From Discostella pseudostelligera (taxonomy: Eukaryota; Bacillariophyta; Thalassiosirophyceae; Thalassiosirales; Thalassiosiraceae), in assembly GCA_036940085.1 (NCBI GenBank), contig JALLBK010000525.1, positions 1-11,176 of the forward strand: DNA of 11,176 nt, given 5' to 3'. How positions within the stretch are numbered: position 1 is the first letter of the stretch; every line of letters starts with the position of its first letter. A program made the translations under genes and the position numbers. The notes below the pieces were generated by a model. It searched no databases. It was not told the DNA's origin and worked only from the letters and a program-made list of their open reading frames with translations. This document shows positions 8,122 through 11,176 of this stretch, piece after piece.

Positions 8122-8919
8122 ATGATGGTCTTTTCTAAGTTCTTGGCGTTGGCTCTCGCTGCGTCTACCGCTACAAATGCATTCGTCGTCGTTTCTCCAA
8201 ACACCGCGACGTCATCGCGATCTTCTCTCAACCTGAACCTCGGTGCAACAAGAAAAAGTGATGCCGACGATGAACGAACGACGAGTGACAATTCGATTCG
8301 TAATTTTGCTGCAGTATCTGCAATCATATTAGGATTGCTTTTCCCATCATCTGATGCTTTGGCCGCCGAAGCAACTGTACCTAGATACGCACTGAACGAT
8401 CATGCGGTGTTGTCATCCTCCGTAGACCTCTCAAAGGTTATCACAACTATGGATTTTTCCCTGCCTAGCTCCTACGACAACATATCTGATCCAGTTGCCT
8501 CGGGGAAGGATGAGTTGACCACCACCGTCAATGTAGAAACTGGATCGAGTAAGAGATCGGCCGCATCTGCCGAGTCGAAGAAAAAGTCTGCATCGTCGAA
8601 GTCATCTGGTGGCGGCTTAAGCTTAAATAAGATGATTGCTCTACCATCCTCCTCCTCCTCCGTATCTTCGATGAAAGAAGATGCGGCTGCTGCATTGGCC
8701 GAGAGAGTTGCTCAACGAAAGCGTACGGAGGCGGAGCAGGCGGCTCGCGATGAACAGGCGGCGAGAGAGCGAGATGCGAATATCCGGGCGGCTCGCGAGG
8801 AGAAGATTGCAAGGCGAGCTGCCGAGCAGGCAGAGAAGGAGGCGGCGGCACTGGCCAAACAAGAGGAGGCAAAGTACGATGGCGTTAAGTTTGGGGATAC
8901 TTCCATGCCTGAATATTAA
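8122..8919 (+). CDS. Predicted thylakoid-lumen protein with charged C-terminal helix, function unknown
   Basis: A single-exon frame encodes 265 residues; I do not recognise the family. The N-terminus reads as a tripartite targeting signal. Residues 1-20 are an ER signal peptide with cleavage at ATNA|F, giving the diatom-type Phe at +1. Residues 21 to about 55 are Ser/Thr-rich like a transit peptide. Residues 60-81 (R, then AAVSAIILGLLF, ending DALA|AE) look like a thylakoid-transfer signal with an AxA cleavage site. There is no twin Arg, so a Sec-type route is more likely than Tat. The mature part (about 184 residues) has a Ser/Lys-rich low-complexity middle (140-185), a strongly charged Ala/Arg/Glu helix (186-250, probable coiled coil) and a C-terminus ending FGDTSMPEY. 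The start is a tandem ATGATG after ACC. It is divergent from the NR2C2AP-like gene. Lumen location is inferred; a thylakoid-membrane-associated structural role is only a guess. Confidence 0.75.
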   Translation: MMVFSKFLALALAASTATNAFVVVSPNTATSSRSSLNLNLGATRKSDADDERTTSDNSIRNFAAVSAIILGLLFPSSDALAAEATVPRYALNDHAVLSSSVDLSKVITTMDFSLPSSYDNISDPVASGKDELTTTVNVETGSSKRSAASAESKKKSASSKSSGGGLSLNKMIALPSSSSSVSSMKEDAAAALAERVAQRKRTEAEQAARDEQAARERDANIRAAREEKIARRAAEQAEKEAAALAKQEEAKYDGVKFGDTSMPEY

Positions 8920-8994
8920 GGTTGGGGCATCTCAGGTAGCAAATCATCACGCTAAATTCGATGTTGAACAGAAAAATGAAATTTATGTTATTGC

Positions 8995-9000
8995 AATAAA
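8995..9000 (+). promoter_or_regulatory. AATAAA polyadenylation-like hexamer
   Basis: AATAAA lies 76 bases after the stop codon of the lumen-protein gene, in the 185-base gap before the convergent WD40 gene. It matches the animal-type poly(A) signal, but diatom signals are not strictly conserved and the region is AT-rich. Confidence 0.3.
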
Positions 9001-9104
9001 TGATTGAGTATTGTAAACGATTGGTAATTGAGTATCATATCATTATGCGCATGGACTATTGTTATCGTCATCCAACTAGAATTCATTTTTCAGAGGTTCG
9101 AACA

Positions 9105-10953
9105 CTAAACAATGTCATAGAGATACACGGGAACGCCGAAAAAGCCACCGTCTGATCCACCCCCAATGGCCATGTGCAGAGCTTGCCTCTCTTGCTCGAC
9201 TGAATCATCAGTATTCTTTCTTCCCACTGTCAGATCTAGTGCATAAATCGGATACTCTGGCTGCGATATCAATGTGCACAGTGGAGAACAAACTTCACCG
9301 ATAGAGTTTGAATCCCATAAGCAGACCTTGCCATCTACTCCCCATGTCAGCAACAAGTCCTGTGCAAAAATAGATGGTCGTTATTTGCATGGCATGGACA
9401 AATCAAATAAATCAACAAGAAGCATTTTTTCATAGCTTACCTCATTTGTACCACCACAGTATTTTGCTCCGAATAGTGTCCGGCCAGCATCGTGACCTGG
9501 AGGATGACTAATTCATTAGAAACAAGTTCGAATACGTACAAACAACACGAGTCGACAAGACACACTTACCTCCCTCGAGAATAGACATGCACGACGGTTG
9601 CAACACCACTCTTCCATCCATTCCATTTTTCATAGCATGAATCGACCAAAGAACTACCCGTCCACTTGCAAAACACGTTGCTAACCTTGTCCCGGATGCA
9701 TCCCAAGACAAGGCCGTTAGATGTCCACCACCCTGATTATTTCCAAAATAACCCGGAGGTAGGCCCAGTACGCAACGCTCTTGATACGACACGCTTCTTT
9801 TTCCACCGCCGTTGTCGTGGACTACCTCCCTAAAATTGCAAGGCGATAATACACGACACGTACCATCCGACAGTGCCACACCCAACCAATCCGTAGTGTT
9901 GCAGTATGATGCATCGAACACGTAGAGTGCATTGCCGGGATTGCGTTCTCCACCAAAGGTGTTGATATTATAGTTTGTTTCATCATTGAGATGCGAGAAC
10001 TGAATCAATGTGTGTAGATTGAACGTTCGTAAGTTGCTACCATTAACGCCTTCGTCTGCAGCAAGAATATCCCAGAGGTAGATGCAATCATTTGTCGACG
10101 TCAAGAGGCGGAGGCCATTTGTGTTGTGGCGGAGGCCATTTGTGTTGTTTTGAACTACAGTGACGTTGTTGCTACTCGACCTCTTCTTGCCTTGTATGAA
10201 TTGCAATGCATAGATCTGTGGACGATCACTGTCGTCATCTTCCTCTTGCTCGTCGTCCTCCTGCTTTTGTGCATTGGAGCAATTCCGATCCTCCTTCTCA
10301 AACAAGTAGTGATCAAGCATGCCCACGCATTGCCACTGTAATTCATCGTCATTGCAGTCATTGGCATCATCTGCACTGGCAGCTGCAGTAGTCGGAACGT
10401 AGGCTGACCAAAGTCTTGCAATTCCATCAGCACCCGCTGACGCCAAGAGATACTTTTCATTAATTCCAGCACTACCATTGCTACCTCTTCCCATGGACCA
10501 TGCAACACGTAAACATTCAAATTTCATATCCATTCCCTCTTTTAATGTCATGACTAGCTTATGCGACTTGGTAGACCATATGCCGATTGTCGAATCTTGA
10601 GATGCCGTAGCGAAATAGACACCATCGGGGGAGAAGGATAGACCGAAGATGGTCTCACGATGTCCACCTAGACAGAGACGTTCATTTTTTGGTTTACGAT
10701 TTGATGGTGTTGATGACGACGACGACGACGATGATGATGATGATGAGGAGGAGGAGGAGGAATGAATATTGGCATTGGCTGCTGCTGCCGCCGCCGCCGC
10801 CGCTGGATAAGGGAGAGGACCGCCGAAAAATGACGAGTGAAAAATGTTGGCCTCGTGGAGGGCATTGGCATTGGGTCGAATGCTACCGGAATCATCTTGA
10901 CCAAAATGGTTGATGCTGTCACCATTCTCCGCTTGGACGTATTGTGCAATCAT
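9105..10953 (-). CDS. WD40-repeat beta-propeller protein (3 exons)
   Basis: Exons are 10953-9570, 9496-9441 and 9359-9105. Introns are 73 nt (donor GTAAGT, branch-like TTCTAAT) and 81 nt (donor GTAAGC). The junctions join EGGHDAGRTLFGAKYCGG and GTNEDLLLTWGVDGKV, each completing a WD40 blade. The product is 564 residues. The N-terminal 90 residues are low complexity, with nine Ala at 51-59 and 17 Ser at 65-81. WD40-like units follow: GHRETIFGLSFSPDG...IGIWS (97-126), YLLASAGADGIARLWS (168-183), LRLLTSTNDCIYLWDI (281-296), a degenerate unit near 344-370, GHLTALSWDASG...VVLWS (410-437), the exon 1/2/3 unit ending VCLWD, and a last unit ending PVYLYDIV. An Asp/Glu-rich loop (about 231-244) interrupts the propeller. 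An in-frame stop lies upstream of the start ATG with no other ATG between. WD40 proteins are scaffolds; the specific orthologue and complex cannot be named. Confidence 0.85.
10107..10148. repeat. Perfect 21-bp tandem duplication inside the WD40 gene
   Basis: A 21-base unit beginning GGCGGAGGCCATTTG occurs twice in a row (10107-10127 and 10128-10148). It is in frame on the minus strand and encodes a repeated seven-residue unit seen as NTNGLR-H-NTNGLR. The copies are identical, suggesting a recent slippage duplication in a loop between blades. Confidence 0.9.
10717..10761. repeat. Trinucleotide block repeat (CGA)5(TGA)5(GGA)5 coding poly-Ser
   Basis: On the plus strand five CGA, five TGA and five GGA triplets follow each other; on the coding minus strand this is five TCC, five TCA and five TCG codons. 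With two further TCA codons it gives 17 serines in the WD40 protein. The purity of each block points to microsatellite expansion rather than selection for codons. Confidence 0.9.
10777..10803. repeat. GCN trinucleotide repeat coding poly-Ala
   Basis: Nine consecutive Ala codons on the minus strand (five GCG, three GCA, one GCC) form a short alanine tract before the poly-Ser tract of the WD40 protein. Confidence 0.85.
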
Positions 10954-11070
10954 ACTGTGTCCGTCGTGTTGTTCGCTCCTTCTACCGAGCGGGGTGGGGA
11001 CGACGACCTACTACCATACCCATACCATCATGGCCGCATCTTTTGTCTTTTGGTTTTAGTTTTCGTTTGT

Positions 11071-11112
11071 CGACGTCCGACGTCCGGCGGCAAAACTAAT
11101 ATTTGGCGGGAA
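11071..11112. promoter_or_regulatory. Upstream cluster of the WD40 gene: ACGT repeats and paired E2F-like sites
   Basis: CGACGTC is repeated back to back (11071-11077, 11078-11084), giving two ACGT cores of the bZIP type. It is followed by GCGGCAAA (11087-11094), which on the minus strand is TTTGCCGC and fits TTTSSCGC, and by TTTGGCGGGAA on the plus strand (11102-11112), an exact E2F/DP consensus. The last site lies 149 bp upstream of the WD40 start codon. Confidence 0.5.
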
Positions 11113-11176
11113 GAATGATATTTAGGCTGTATCTTTGTTCGACCGGAAACAGATAACGTATTTTTTTTCGGATGGT

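Noticed and set aside
9091..9106. GGTTCGAAC resembling a tRNA T-loop / B box
   Set aside because: The flanking five-base arms do not pair, and no A box or acceptor stem is found upstream; chance match.

Overview
The window looks like nuclear DNA of a photosynthetic stramenopile, most likely a diatom. Two proteins begin with an ER signal peptide whose predicted cleavage site resembles the diatom plastid-import motif ASAFAP (ASTFRP in one, ATNAFV in the other). Genes are compact, with short GT-AG introns of 73-107 nt and UTR or promoter stretches of a few hundred bases. The mix of eukaryote-only families (PH/PDZ, WD40, NR2C2AP-like, CIA30) with a plastid glycolate transporter fits this. I cannot name the species.

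Layout: six protein genes, with orientations - - + - + -. (1) 81-3595 (-): a 1139-residue PH / coiled-coil / PDZ-like scaffold protein in two exons. (2) 4324-5913 (-): an intronless plastid glycolate/glycerate translocator of the PLGG1 (LrgA-LrgB fusion) family. (3) 6269-7014 (+): a CIA30/NDUFAF1-domain protein in two exons, divergent from gene 2. (4) 7099-7714 (-): an NR2C2AP-like galactose-binding-fold protein in two exons, convergent with gene 3. (5) 8122-8919 (+): an unrecognised protein with signals for delivery to the thylakoid lumen. (6) 9105-10953 (-): a WD40 beta-propeller protein in three exons with poly-Ala and poly-Ser tracts. Exon junctions were worked out by hand from GT-AG sites, and each restores one reading frame and continuous domain homology.

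The genes do not form an operon or a single pathway. Genes 2 and 5 both point to the plastid (photorespiratory metabolite export and a lumenal protein). Gene 3 belongs to a family of respiratory and photosynthetic complex assembly factors.

The most notable non-coding signal is a recurring E2F/DP-like element (core TTTGGCGGG). I found it five times, all between genes: upstream of genes 1 and 6, in the shared promoter of genes 2 and 3, and next to CACGTG G-boxes twice in the same relative order. This suggests cell-cycle or diel control, or a lineage-specific core promoter element. No tRNA, rRNA, CRISPR array or transposon was seen. The window does not contain an obviously novel multigene system. 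The best leads are the promoter motif, the lumen protein, and several gene models that need splicing to make sense.
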